Source: Endomychus coccineus (taxonomy: Eukaryota; Arthropoda; Insecta; Coleoptera; Endomychidae). Taken from it: 64,000 nucleotides of DNA. The stretch covers positions 231,165,771-231,229,770 of the forward strand of contig OY294067.1 in the NCBI GenBank assembly GCA_958510875.1. The letters run 5' to 3'. Shown here piece after piece: positions 26,101-35,725 of the stretch. The notes beneath the pieces were generated by a model, which made no database searches, was not told where the DNA came from, and saw only the letters and a program-made list of their open reading frames with translations. Within the stretch, counting starts at the first letter, position 1. Every line of letters starts with the position of its first letter. The translations under genes and the position numbers were made by a program.

Positions 26101-26286
26101 AAAATTAAAAAGAGCTTAGCGGATCGCCTCCCACCTAACGCCTTTCATTTGATTCCACCAAGTAGGTATATATTCCCGGGTGCCGAGGTATATTATGATC
26201 CTGATGAAAAATTTGAATATCAGAATGAATCTTCAAGTTCAGGTAGTTCTGATTGTGAAACAGATAATGATGCACAAACCAATTAA
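8121..26286 (+). CDS. Sirt1: NAD+-dependent protein deacetylase sirtuin 1 (Sirt1/Sir2), 6 exons, 737 aa
   Basis: SIRT1 removes acetyl groups from histone and non-histone lysines in the nucleus, consuming NAD+ and releasing nicotinamide and O-acetyl-ADP-ribose. Exons: 8121-8271, 20047-20327, 21240-21435, 21550-21778, 21840-22382, 25473-26286; every junction is GT-AG and phases agree over 2214 nt. Domains: acidic, Ser/Thr-rich N-terminus (1-125); N-terminal activating region with WKPIAG and TLWKIIINMLAEPPRR (about 130-200); Sir2 catalytic core with GAGVSVSCGIPDFRS (219-233), QNID (303-306), catalytic His321 in CHGS, zinc cysteines 329, 332, 353, 356, and GSSLKVRPVALIPS. The C-terminal ESA-type segment with SRYIFPGAEVYYDPDE lies at 672-737. 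About 20 residues between the last zinc Cys and IMKPDIVFFGE resemble fly rather than vertebrate SIRT1. Start chosen because an in-frame TAG (8094) lies just upstream. Intron 1 (11.8 kb) and intron 5 (3.1 kb) are filled with transposons. All catalytic residues seen are intact. Confidence 0.96.
9923..11262 (-). repeat. THAP-like repeat family, copy 1
   Basis: The copy begins near TAGCCTACT and ends near AGTAGGCTA, short inverted ends shared with the copy at 48270-50085. Blocks such as TTCTTTTCAAATAGTTG (10173) and AAATGAATTTTTATTGGGGA (10738) recur in copies 2 and 3. On the minus strand around 10740-10870 a decayed frame reads SNCNYASNSNK, matching a better-kept segment of copy 3 that resembles a THAP zinc-finger N-terminus. 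No long ORF remains. Confidence 0.5.
10024..10049 (-). ncRNA. Hammerhead-like core within repeat copy 1
   Basis: On the minus strand: CTGAAGA, one A, GTCAC, loop TGT, GTGGC, GAAAC. The 5-bp hairpin (one G-U pair) sits exactly between the two core boxes, as in the other hammerhead-like sites of this window. Flanking helices were not identified, so this is a motif call only. Confidence 0.3.
12548..13130 (-). pseudogene. Decayed mariner/IS630-type transposase, interrupted
   Basis: Two minus-strand fragments belong to one DDE transposase. The upstream fragment (about 13126-12940) reads ATFCLNGHIFRNNYRH followed by DTNPHWMEQVH, typical of the first catalytic block. The downstream fragment (about 12800-12550) contains WPARSP of the third catalytic region in one frame and the C-terminus DINGGHFEHL in another. 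The first catalytic Asp is lost (RMNATF where the family has SDEATF), the frame breaks more than once, and 12790-12905 is an inserted PLE-terminal fragment. The gene is dead. It lies antisense in Sirt1 intron 1. Confidence 0.8.
12790..12905. repeat. PLE terminal fragment (family F) inside the dead transposase
   Basis: Matches the family-F terminal repeat seen at 16086-16290, 43915-44095, 45690-45895 and 52073-52265: GTGGATACACCATATCACTA, TAGCCATCATCAGAGTAAAC and AAAATGTGCCTGTT. On the minus strand CTGATGA and the hairpin remain, but the GAAA box is deleted. Confidence 0.65.
13430..14560 (-). pseudogene. 5'-truncated non-LTR retrotransposon, C-terminal part of the reverse transcriptase
   Basis: The minus-strand frame 14293-13688 (201 codons, no internal stop) carries the end of a LINE reverse transcriptase: HTKYLGFIIDKHLKWDQHV, SVYKALVESLLRYGIVIWGG and LKIIQNYILKIIYRKKRLF are thumb-region signatures of CR1/L2/Daphne-type elements. 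Related sequence continues upstream to about 14340 (LVEGLEETLLEVP). Downstream is a 3' end rich in (TAAA)-type repeats at 13430-13455, as expected for these clades. There is no endonuclease or catalytic YxDD box, so it is a dead 5'-truncated copy in Sirt1 intron 1. Confidence 0.85.
14990..16085 (-). repeat. THAP-like repeat family, copy 2
   Basis: Aligns along most of its length with copies 1 and 3 (AAATTGCTATCGATACTAAA, GCACTTACCGAACTAGTTTC). A short internal tandem duplication is present near 15045-15150 (two versions of TTATTCTTTTCA(A/T)ATAGTTGGAAT). On the minus strand about 15830-15710 reads SNYAGNSDKS then FVFPRDGSW, the best match in this copy to a THAP-like domain. Confidence 0.5.
16086..16290. 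repeat. PLE terminal repeat fragment, family F
   Basis: Contains the family-F blocks (ACACTAAAAATACTATTGAAAG, AAGTAGCCATCATTAGAGTAAAC, AAATCAAAATGTGCCCGTTT). On the minus strand the hammerhead-like core is slightly degraded (CTAATGA for CTGATGA, GAAAG intact). It abuts THAP-like copy 2 and the hAT element at 16304. Confidence 0.65.
16537..18214 (-). pseudogene. hAT-family transposase, decayed, with BED-like zinc finger split by an intron
   Basis: Reading leftward from ATG at about 18214: MPKLSASKSIFLKKWI, then FCTVCNKP ending at a GTAAG donor near 18103, giving the C-x2-C half of a BED-like finger. The His half (FKLIQHLGTATH) is in 17575-17515, followed by FNKDLCSLLVGCN. Further on, ILLLLSDAAPYLIKAG (about 16980-16915) is the catalytic-Asp region of this hAT lineage, and PLPPEPVMTRWGIWL (about 16744-16700) is the next conserved block. 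Stops and an inserted fragment at 17103-17180 break it, and the C-terminal dimerisation region is missing. Not functional. Confidence 0.8.
17103..17180. mobile_element. Short insertion of the AATTCTCGGGAA-type terminal repeat in the hAT element
   Basis: About 75 bp matching the ends of the 2740-5393 element (TAATGTGACCTAATTCCCGA, ATTCATACTGGGTCAAGAAT) interrupts the hAT transposase. Left and right junctions both read TTTCCTATAAC, an 11-bp apparent target-site duplication. Confidence 0.7.
18533..20046. other. End of Sirt1 intron 1; nothing recognised
   Basis: AT-rich sequence with only short, domain-free frames (for example 18546-18740 and 19659-19841). The polypyrimidine run and TTTCAG before Sirt1 exon 2 are at 20041-20046. 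Confidence 0.5.
22383..24242. other. First part of Sirt1 intron 5; one repeat, two unexplained frames
   Basis: Starts with the GTAAGT donor. A C-rich run (about 23015-23050) precedes an isolated terminal-repeat copy at 23080-23175. Two plus-strand frames (23202-23435 and 23448-23660) have hydrophobic stretches but no secure family; see the rejected list. Confidence 0.4.
23080..23175. repeat. Isolated copy of the 2740-5393 terminal repeat
   Basis: GTAAAGACGAAAATATAAAA, AGTGTTAATGTGACCTATTT and ATACTGGGTCAAGAATCTTC match the element ends in eIF1A intron 2 in reverse orientation and match the 17103-17180 fragment. Confidence 0.75.
24243..25245 (+). mobile_element. Penelope-like element remnant with inverted ends and GIY-YIG domain
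   Basis: The plus-strand frame 24532-24831 carries the C-terminal GIY-YIG endonuclease domain diagnostic of Penelope-like elements: PGVYKLTCSECDHFYIGRS, the downstream Arg in RYKEHFRSF, and FANHILETGH. Upstream sequence (24370-24530) continues the linker region (SLTYFGHISEKIANML-type in frame). No reverse transcriptase core remains, so it is 5'-truncated. The flanks are inverted repeats: 24300-24375 pairs with 25058-25134, and similarity continues outward to about 24243 and 25245. The right flank has about 58 bp more than the left, including a hammerhead-like core. Located in Sirt1 intron 5. Confidence 0.88.
25147..25174 (+). ncRNA. Hammerhead-like core at the end of the PLE in Sirt1 intron 5
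   Basis: CTGAAGA (25147-25153), one T, GACAC (25155-25159), loop GTTTA, GTGTT (25165-25169), GAAAC (25170-25174). The hairpin has 5 bp with one G-U. Hammerhead motifs are known from PLE terminal repeats, which supports the reading, but helices I and III are not evident in the flanks. Confidence 0.4.
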
Positions 26287-26502
26287 TTAATTTTAAGCAC
26301 TTTTTATACAACTCTTTTGTTGAGTTCTTGTTGAATGTGTATTACTTGTAATATAGTGTAAAAAGTATAACAATTTAATGAAAAGTATATTGTTTGTAAT
26401 GATATTACTTTGAAAACAATCGTTTTTGAAGACCAAAATCATTTGAATCTAGTCTGATTAGAAGGAATTTTGGAATTGGAGACAGTTAATTTTGTTTTGA
26501 AA

Positions 26503-26508
26503 AATAAA
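26503..26508 (+). terminator. Candidate poly(A) signal of Sirt1
   Basis: AATAAA about 217 bp past the Sirt1 stop codon, followed by a T-rich, GT-containing stretch. Other, weaker A-rich sites exist, so use is not proven. Confidence 0.45.
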
Positions 26509-28070
26509 AAAGTTATATGTACACTGAACACGTCTATCCTAGTTCATTGTTTGCATTTCTACAGATAAATGGGAACATATTCTAAAAAAAATTAAAATTT
26601 GTTGTAGACCATTGGAAACTCATTATGGACGTAGAAAATATCTCCGTGTAAGAATTCTCTTCTTTTCTAGGAGTATTTTCCAACTATTTAATAATTGGTT
26701 TCATGATTTAATTATATTAGATGGGGAATGCCGTCCAAATTTTTTCCTTAATTTTGGAAATATTTTTCCCTCGAAATATTTGATCGCAATCGTTAATCTT
26801 TCGTGATGGTTAGGAAACTGATAAATCAGTACCTGAAAATCTACTTGTTGCTATGTGATATAAGTTCGTACAACATATTACACTATAAATCACTTTTCAT
26901 CTTCTCATTCCAATTCACCCATTTTACAGTAATTGAAGAGTTAATGATTGAAAAGTTCAATGTTTTTGATATTAAGGTGCAGTTTATTTGGTGGCGTGAA
27001 TGTACTCTATTGACAGTTCCAATAAAACATTTTGCAAAAGAATCTTAGTTGATGGGTACTTATTATCATCTGATTGAAGAGATTTTTGCGTCTGCATATT
27101 TTCTGATGAATAATTACTACAGCTTGCAAATTTTAAAACCTATTCATTTTATACTCTATTTCCCCTTAATTAAATAGAATTATAATTGTGAATTGGTAAA
27201 TTTTTCTCTTTCACATCAAAAGAATAATTTAAATTTCATTAAAAATATTTATTCTCACTGAATCAGCAGTCTTGAAACATGGGCCAACAAATTGAATCAT
27301 TGTTTTGTGATTATTTAGGGTTGTTTTCAATATACATATGTTTTATAATATCTATTATTATTATTATTGAATGCACATGTGTGGTAATATGCAAAAAATA
27401 TATAGGTACATATTTGATAAGATCTGTTCTTATCATAATTTGTACTTTCGCTAGAATCCAGGTATCAATTGAAATAGTTATTTCAAATATCTATTAAAAC
27501 TTTAAAGATTAAATATAGAATTCATTCAGCAACATACTTTTCATTTTTTCTGTAAAATTGTATGATAGAAGTCTATTTAACATGTTTCGGACAACTACTC
27601 TACAAAATGGTGTTACATATAACTGTACATTTGTTTTATGTTATAGCGTCTAATATTTAATTTTTATTGTTATGTGTGTAAGTGTTTCAATTCTTCAGGG
27701 TTTATATTATGGTAATTATAGAATACATTACAGGTTGAAATTGAAAAAAAATTACATGTTTAATTGCCCTTTCAAAATGAAAGTTTAATAGTTGGAAAAT
27801 TCATCTTGTAGTTGATATTTCCATTTCCTTTCAATATATCTAGCTTTTTTGGACTAGAAAAGCTAATTCTAATGCCACAGTTCAGAACTACTGCATTATG
27901 CTAGAGTTGAATTCCACTCAACATGCATGGTTTGTTTAATTTCTGCTGCTAATGGGGGTTTGATGTAATGATGATGGTGGATGAAATTAGGAAACAGTTT
28001 GTTGGACTATACTGCATATAAGTCACTGAAAATAAAGGAACTCCAGTGATTGGTAATGTCAATAAACAAT
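26509..28070. other. Intergenic sequence downstream of Sirt1; nothing recognised
   Basis: AT-rich with several short frames (26612-26806, 26803-27048, 27279-27497) that are hydrophobic or low in complexity and show no domain. A sequence ATGTGTGGTAAT near 27374 mimics the Gfat first exon but was not preferred. Confidence 0.4.
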
Positions 28071-28076
28071 TTTTCT

Positions 28077-29947
28077 TCGGAAGTTGGAGAATAAAACTCA
28101 AATTTTACACAAAACTTTTAACAGTTAATTTAAAAATGCTGACAAATTGTTTAACCACACTGTGGCATTTTCAAAGCAAGGAGTTATCAACTAAAGCTAA
28201 ATCTGAAAGTATGTCCTTAAATATTAGGGATCAGAATGTGGTACAAATTGAGGGATGGGGGTGGATAATGGTGGGAGTGTTTTTACAAAATTGTTAACAA
28301 GTGGTGAATTATATGTATCGATTTGATCATTATTATAGTTTTTTGAGTGTTTCAATATTTCTATGGATTCTAGTATATTAAGTGTTGCAGGATACGTTCA
28401 GGGGTAGGGCGATCACTTAACATGGATATTTAAAGCAGTTTATTGAATAACTATTGTAACTAACAAGTAAAGAGTAATATTCCAATAATAATTGTACTTT
28501 GTCATTAACTAGCTTCAGTGCTGTCAACGGGGTCCAGCATTAACCTAATTCCCGCTTCCCTCCAATCACTGGTCGGGGGCCGCCCTCCGTTCACAGGCAC
28601 CAACCTAAGTAATGCAAACATAAAGGAAACAAGAAAACATAAGAAATATCATAACATAAGTTTAGGTCCTTTTTACTGAATGTGTAGAATATCGGGAGGT
28701 GATTCGCGTAATTAGAATCCTCTTTTTTGACCCTGTAACTTCTCAAATGTTCGTTGAACCTTAAGCTGAAACTGCGTCCAGTTTGTCCTATGTACAAAGC
28801 ACTACAATCATCACATCTCAGTCTGTAAACTCCAGATTTCTTTATTTTATCTTTTTTAGATTTCGAGTTATGAATATACGAGCATAGGTTATTTGTTGTT
28901 TTAAAGGCGACGTTTTTATTCTGTTTTTTAAGGAATTGAGATATTTTAAGTGAATATTTACCTAAATACTCGTATGTTAGAGATGTGAAATTTGATTTGG
29001 TATTTAAGGCTTTTTTATTGAGTTTATTTTGGAGTATTTTATTAATTATCTTGACATTATAACCGTGGCAATATCTATGATTCTGTTTAATTCCAAATGG
29101 AAATTATCTTTACCTAATGGGATACATAGATTAATTAATGTCCCATTAAGTAAAGATAATTTCCATTTGGAATTAAACAGAATCATAGAAATTGCCAAAA
29201 ATAACTATTATAATGTCAAGATAATTAATAAAATACTCCAAAATAAACTCAATAAAAAAGCCTTAAACGTAATTCATCCGCAGATTAATAGTAATACCAA
29301 ATCAAATTTCACATGTAACATATTTAGGTAAACATTCACTCAAAATATCTCAATTCCTTAAAAAACAGAATAAAAACGTCGCCTTTAAAACAACAAATAA
29401 CCTACGCTCGTATATTAATAACGCGAAATCTAAAGAAGATAAATTAAATAAATCTGGAGTTTACAGACTGAGATGTGATGATTGTAGTGCTTAGGACAAA
29501 CTGGACGCAGTTTCAGCGTAAGGTTCAACGAACATTTGTGAAGTTACAGGCTCAAAAAAGAGGACTCTAATTATGCGAATCACCTGTTAGAACATAACCA
29601 CAATTTCACCCAAAATCCCGATATTCTACACATTCAGGAAAAAAGACATAAACTTAATATACTAGAATCCATATAAATATTGAAACACTCAAAAAACTAT
29701 AATGATGTAATATTAAATGATCAAATCGATACATATAATTCACCAATTGTTAACAATTTTGTAAATACACTCCCACCATTATCCACCCCCATCCCTCAAT
29801 TTGTACCACATTCTGATCCCTAATATTTAAGGACATACTTTTAGATTTAGCTTTAGTTGATAACTCCTTGTTTTGAAAATGCCACAGTGTGGTGAAATGT
29901 TAAAAGTTTTGTGTAAAATTTGAGTTTTATTCTCCAACTTCCGAAGT
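28077..29947. mobile_element. Penelope-like element palindrome: two inverted copies joined at ~29131
   Basis: Sequence from about 28077 to 29120 reappears inverted at about 29140-29947 with high similarity. The arms meet at a short spacer flanked by AATGGAAATTATCTTTAC and its complement. The minus-strand arm encodes the GIY-YIG segment MYIGQTGRSFSLRFNEHLRS (28797-28735). The plus-strand arm encodes the PLE linker (29119-29330, for example LNRIIEIAKNNYYNVKIINK). Both arms are 5'-truncated and lack the reverse transcriptase core; frames are broken in places (in the plus arm the Tyr of the endonuclease motif is disrupted). The left arm additionally carries a solo LTR (28383-28656). Confidence 0.88.
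28383..28656. mobile_element. Solo LTR (274 bp) in one arm of the PLE palindrome
   Basis: The insertion begins TGTTGCAGGATACG and ends ATCATAACA (TG...CA termini) and is flanked by TAAG at 28379-28382 and 28657-28660. The other arm of the palindrome shows the uninterrupted site (TATTAAGTTTATG in the same orientation), which fixes the borders. It has no internal coding sequence, as expected for an LTR left after recombination. The superfamily (BEL/Pao or Gypsy) is not resolved. Confidence 0.75.
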
Positions 29948-32900
29948 ATTATGAATTTACACTACGTAAACGCCGAAACCATAGATATATCTCAATAAAC
30001 AAATTAAGTGAATTGGTTCATATTAATTTTTTTGTTGAATATCTATTCCAAGTTTGATCTTCACATTAATCAGGATGTTGCAACTAAGAAATGTGATTTT
30101 AATTCCAGACCAAAGAAGAAATTGAAATGAAATTGATCCTGAATAATTGAATAACATTGTAACTTATTATGACAGTGAGTTTCTACATTGAATCGATGGA
30201 GGTACATTAGTTCTTTTCCTATAAATAATAATAGTTCCAATTGTATGGTAACCTACAAAACGACAGTAACATTTTGCCGTCGCGAAACATTGATAGTTAT
30301 GGGTTTAAGATGAATGAACAATTGATGTAACTATAATAGGTCAATTTGGTCTAAAATTCAACTTTCAATCTGGCATAGCTTGCCATAGACCATAGATGCT
30401 GAGAGTCTCTTCATCATAGTGATGGACGCAGAACTATAGTAATTCTATTAACATATACAAATGAGACAATGCTGTTCTGGAATAGATTGTCCTCAAAGTA
30501 AAATAACCCGCTTCGCCATTCCAAATATTTTTTCCGTGGTTTACAATTGAATTTTTCAACTATAAAATCTTCATATGGTAAATTTTATTGATCTCGAAAT
30601 GTGTATTTTTATGAAAACCAAGAATTTTGCAGAAAAGTCTCTAAATTATATGTATGAGATTCATTATGAATTATGAAAATGACTGATAATTTATTTTGAA
30701 ACCTTGAAACAAAGATTTTTCTGAGATTGTCCAGTGAGTACCTTATTTTATATCTAAACATATTTAGTAGCTGTAGCATGTATTCAAATACATTAGATAT
30801 ATTTTTTCATTGGTTATTTCATGAATTTTTTAGATCATATTGTAGATCATTATAAAGCTACTGTAAATATCTACTTTTTCTAAACATGGTTCACAAGCAT
30901 GAAGTTTTGAGTTGTATACACTGTTTCACTGTACCCTTAAGAAATGATAAATATTCAACTAGCTTATGGTACTATTATCATAAATAAACTTGCTACCACA
31001 ATTGACAACATATTGGGAAACATTGCTATTCTGTACTTTGATGTATCCATATAAGTTATACATTTCAAAGAAAACCGAGAATGATTAAATAATATGATAT
31101 CAAATGATTATATCCAAGGTCCTACTATTTGGAATCAGCTTTTTTATTTTCATCAATTATTGAAAATATTGAACAATTGAGAGATTACTTCAATCATTTA
31201 TGTAGTCTCTGGTAACCACTTCGCGTTATTTATTTTGTAAATGTGAAATGAGATTATGTTCATAAGTAGATAACGATTATTTCATGCTATTTACAACTAA
31301 TGTAATTTTTGGTTTCACAAGAATTGACAGTTTTGTTAATTAAAAATGGAAGATCTGTATTCTTTCTTAATTTCTAGTACAAACTTATTTGGAATTTTTT
31401 TATAGAAGTTATATAAAAATATGTTGGAAATGTATAATTTCAATGTTTGTGGTGTGGGATATCAAACCACATGAACTATTTTAGAAATCAGATATCAATT
31501 TACAAATGCTTTTGGAACATCAATATTCAATAACTTTATTCAATGTTCAACTTTGAACACACTTCTTGCCGTAAAAAATAAAAAAAATTCTGAAAGAAAA
31601 TACTTCAAAATCTTATGCACCATATTATCACTGTTGAGAGGTCCATGTAAGGTGAATTTCAGCTATGTTATTTTCCAAAATTCAATAGTGGAAGCCGTAC
31701 TTTGTGATAATTTATCATACCTATGATGGAATACAACACTTTTTGTTTGTATTTTATCACTTATATAAGTGATAAATAACAAATTAAAGTGTTTTATTTT
31801 ATCAATATGTGACATTCAACTTAAATTTGCGGGTATAACTTTTAAAAAATGTTGAAATAAGAACAACGGAAATAATCATTGCTATGTAGAAAATATGTAT
31901 TTTTTTTCGTTTGTTGTTTGGATTATGAGAAAAATAAGTAGTTGACACTGTTTAAATTTTTAACTGCAAACTCTTGTTTGAACCATGCTTTTAGACTAGT
32001 TTTAGAGTAAAGTATCATCGGTATAATTATATTTTGTTAATTTTTTGTATTATTTATATTTTGTGTACATATTTAATGTTACTAAAGCAATAAAACTTGT
32101 TTCTCCTTTCTTAAATGTGTTTCACTCCTCAACATCAAGTTCAAGGTTCTTTTTAATATATTTTCGATATTTATAGTACCTACTTTTAGTCAGTACATAC
32201 ATTTTCACTTTTCCACACCTATACAAATGGAATACTGGTGCAGATATGATAACTATAATATTTGGATCTTTGATTATATGAATGCCATATTGTCTTTGCA
32301 AGCAGATTTTTCCAATTTGAATGGAATAATTGTATTGAGCAGATGTATACTTTAGCAACAGAATAGCCAATACAATTTTGGCACTGATAAGGCGTAGAGT
32401 AGGAAAAAATAGGCCTAAAGCAGCGACAAATTTATTCAGCCAAAAACAACTTATAACGCGCACAATAGGTTGAAATAGCTTGAAATATAATAATACTAGA
32501 CTAGCTTATGATAATAGGTTAAAATAGCTTGTTAGATTACACTTTTTTGTGCTGTACCAATATTAACGATTTGCTTTCTACATGTACACAATTTTAAATA
32601 TAAAGAGGTACGTAGAAATTTGCATTGTTTAATTAATTAAATTTGCATAAATTTAATTTATTCACCGAATTAGCATCACCTTTTATGTCAATCATCTCCA
32701 GGATAGTCTTATAATAATTAGTTTCTTTAGCTGAAATGTTAACATTTTTATAATTGAACTGATGGTTATAATCAAAACAATGTTTAGTAAGGGCGGTGGA
32801 ATTTTCGTTTTTGTTAATACTGCTATACTAAACAAATTAAATCGTGGTCTTAAATTTTGAACATATTTGTTAAAAATTGTGGGTACTTTAGCGCAAAAGA

Positions 32901-34149
32901 ATTTGGTACTATCCTCGTTGCCGAGATATGATGTCTTTACCGTTAAAGAAATGACTGGTGTAATCGTTATTAATACATATTCACATATTTTGGACTTCAA
33001 TGTGTTATAATTTCAATTATTCGTGTTTTGTAAACATTTTCAATTTAAATTAATACGATAGAGACGCTTAGCGCTCAAAACAAGTTTAAGAAACACCGCG
33101 CTTTAGTTGACATTAATTAGTTTTCCCATGTTGGTCGCGAGACCAAAACGTACGTTAAGACGGAATTATTTTTTTCTTATACTTTGATTACACGAGAGAA
33201 AAATGTATAATGTTCGAAGAACATCGTGTGAGCCAGCGGTGGAATGTTGAGAGAGCAGATAAGCATTCGAATTTTTCTTGAAGGTTTGGAGGTTATAGGC
33301 TTGAGGAAGTACCTCACTATCCAAAGAGTTCACCGTTCGATAGTATGAAGTATGGTAGGAAGTAGAGATGCAAGAATACGTATTAAAATTTCCGTCGAAT
33401 CCGAATATGCCTGATGCGGAATCGGAATACGGATTGAAAATTTAACGTAACAGTCGTTCGTAGCCAGATTCATAGATTAGATATATATGGGAGATCTATT
33501 TGAATCAACCTATAACTTTTTAAGATCTCCTATGTTTTTACATCTTTTTGTATTCTTCTGAACTTCTGAAGTGATATAGAAACAAAGTAAAAGTGCTTTA
33601 TTCTGACAATGAAATAAATTAATTATCAAATTAGAAAATCTGAAGATGGATGTCAAAAATACTACTCGAAAAGAGGCGACCCTGCGTATTATAGTGAGGA
33701 GAGTAAACATTCCAGATATAAACTCAGTACGTATATGAGTATTCATATTGTCCAATTAAATTAATACTTATTCCTCTTAATCTCGGATCAGTGTTTACTT
33801 TGAGATTAGTTACCACAAAATGCTTAAGATTTGTTTCCAGAAAGAAATATGTAACCTGTACCTAATCATTATGACGATATTTTTCGTATTCTTCTTTCGG
33901 ACGAAATCTTTCAAATTTTTGTCGATGTCTTTTTTCTGGAGGATTGTCCATTAATAACTTGTGCATTATTTCAATTTGAATTTTTCTCAGTAGAATTTTG
34001 TTTTTGCAGTTTCTCCTTACTTTCATCTTTCCTTTATATTCTCATCATCATTCAATTAAGATGAATATGCTTATAATAATTGTAAATAAAATTATAATAA
34101 GGGTAAAATATAATTTTTAAGGAAGATGATAAGATAGTTCCTGAAGTGA
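29948..34149. other. Intergenic region between Sirt1 and Gfat; no gene recognised
   Basis: About 4.2 kb of AT-rich sequence. Minus-strand frames at 32122-32463 (113 codons), 32692-33000 (102) and 33510-33755 (81) have no recognisable domain and unremarkable composition. A block around 33210-33250 (AACATCGTGTGAGCCAGCG, GTGGAATGTTGAGAG) recurs at 39412-39455, so part of this is repeat. Confidence 0.4.
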
Positions 34150-34421
34150 AAAAGTAAAAAAGCTGTGATCAATTGATCACGTGACTTCCTTCACTTTTAA
34201 TACCAAAATATTTTTTGGACACTCCTCTGCGGGTCAAATGTAAATGATTGTAGGAACAGAAAATATATTGGAAATAATTTAGAAACCGCTAAATCAAAGA
34301 AGTTAAATCATAGTCTACGTTACACTAATATTGGTCTTCATATAAATGTACTTCACAACTCTAATGTTTCATACTGACACCTACTGGCAGGTTGACCCGC
34401 AGTTATTTACTCTGTAATATA

Positions 34422-34844
34422 CAAAAGCCTATTAAGCAAAATCGATACTCCCATCCCGAGTGTAAATACACTTTAATAATATATGAAGAAGGAAGATCAA
34501 TCAATTACGACAAACTTTCAAACAATCTTCTAACCTAGTATTTCGAAAAATATATAAAAATTTAAAAAAACCGTCAAAGTTTAACAAACTAACCTGTGAT
34601 GACCTTGCCGCTTGGAGTTTCGAACCTACGTCGCTAACGGGCAGCAAAATACATTATCGGGGTCTTACCGCATGAACTGCCGATGTAAGGACAGAGTAGG
34701 TAATAGGTCACGTCTCTAACGTAAGTTCAACATTGAATTCGCTATATCGCAGTTTAATACGCCCGTCTCTAGAGGCTAGAGGCATATACCATATATTAAC
34801 TATATGGGTGGGATGTACCATTTTGCTCAATAGTTACTCCTCCA
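34422..34844 (-). mobile_element. ~420-bp non-coding insertion with tRNA-like pol III promoter (SINE-like)
   Basis: It interrupts repeat copy B between two TAATATA sites (34415-34421 and 34845-34851); copy A has one uninterrupted site. On the minus strand, CAGTTCATGCGGTAAG (34679-34664) resembles a pol III A box and GGTTCGAAACTCC (34626-34614) a B box, about 38 nt apart, the layout of a tRNA-derived head. The ends also carry an imperfect inverted repeat (ATTAAGCAAAATCGATACTC versus its counterpart near 34832), so a MITE with a captured tRNA-like segment is the alternative. Confidence 0.5.
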
Positions 34845-35334
34845 TAATATAACTTTGTTCATACTGACACTTGCTGTCACATGAACTATCAAAATGTACC
34901 ACAGAATAAGGAAAAATAATAGTAACGTCACATCGATGACGTTCCTTAAGATATGGAAATTTCGGATGCTTCTCCAGGTTAAATATATTATGTGTGATAT
35001 ATATTTATAACCAAAAGCTCGGTTTTGTGCTTATGGCTCAATAAAATACCATAATTTAATTTGAAAAAATGAAGATGGATGTTAGAAATACCACTCGAAA
35101 CGGAACAACAGCGCCCAAAAACAATACAGTTCTTATTTTTACCACTTCAAAGTGATATACAACATTTCAAATACATACGACCAATAGGAACAGCACAATA
35201 GTCTCCACAGTAAGTTACGCTAATACCCTCTATATACAACAGGAACAGGATATTGGTTACGCACGCACACATACATCATGTCAAAAACAGTCTAGATTCT
35301 CTAGATCGATTCAGAAATGCTCAAAATGGATATA

Positions 35335-35725
35335 CCGGGATATCAAAAATTATCTTGGTCAAGGGTGGTTGTGGAATCTAAAATGTGTCTCTTACTTTAC
35401 GTTTGAAATAATTATGTCACTGTCACACTGACATCATCAATAACCTACAAATTTCATACCTATTTATTTCAGTTGTAAAACAATAATGAACTACAAATTA
35501 TGAAATAACGGTTTTAGTAACAAGAAAAACTAAATTACAGTAATTGTTAAATTATTTCATAATTTGTAGTTCATTATTGTTTTACAACTGAAATAAATAG
35601 GTATGAAATTTGTAGGTTATTGATGATGTCAGTGTGACAGTGACATAATTATTTCAAACGTAAAGTAAGACACACGTTTTAGATTCCACAGCCACCCTTG
35701 ACCAAGATAATTTTTGATATCCCGG
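35335..35725. mobile_element. Fold-back MITE (391 bp) with TA target duplication
   Basis: Almost the whole element is two long complementary arms (about 35335-35510 and 35550-35725) around a short loop. Ends are CCGGGATATCAAAAATTATC and its complement, flanked by TA on both sides. Family S copy A has the empty site (GGATATATTCGC at about 6456). TA duplication suggests mobilisation by a Tc1/mariner-type transposase. Confidence 0.85.

Noticed and set aside
27374..27380. ATGTGTG followed by GTAATA as an alternative Gfat first exon
   Set aside because: It matches the needed Met-Cys-G and phase, but the donor is weaker, no promoter-like sequence was seen upstream, and it lies 1 kb past Sirt1. 36185 has a GTAAGC donor and a well-placed TATA box.
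32122..33000. Minus-strand frames of 113 and 102 codons between Sirt1 and Gfat
   Set aside because: No domain, no neighbouring exon or consistent splice pattern, and hydrophobic AT-driven composition; probably chance.
34605..34690. A functional tRNA gene on the minus strand
   Set aside because: A- and B-box-like sequences are present, but no cloverleaf acceptor stem or anticodon arm could be formed by eye, and the segment is inside a nested insertion.
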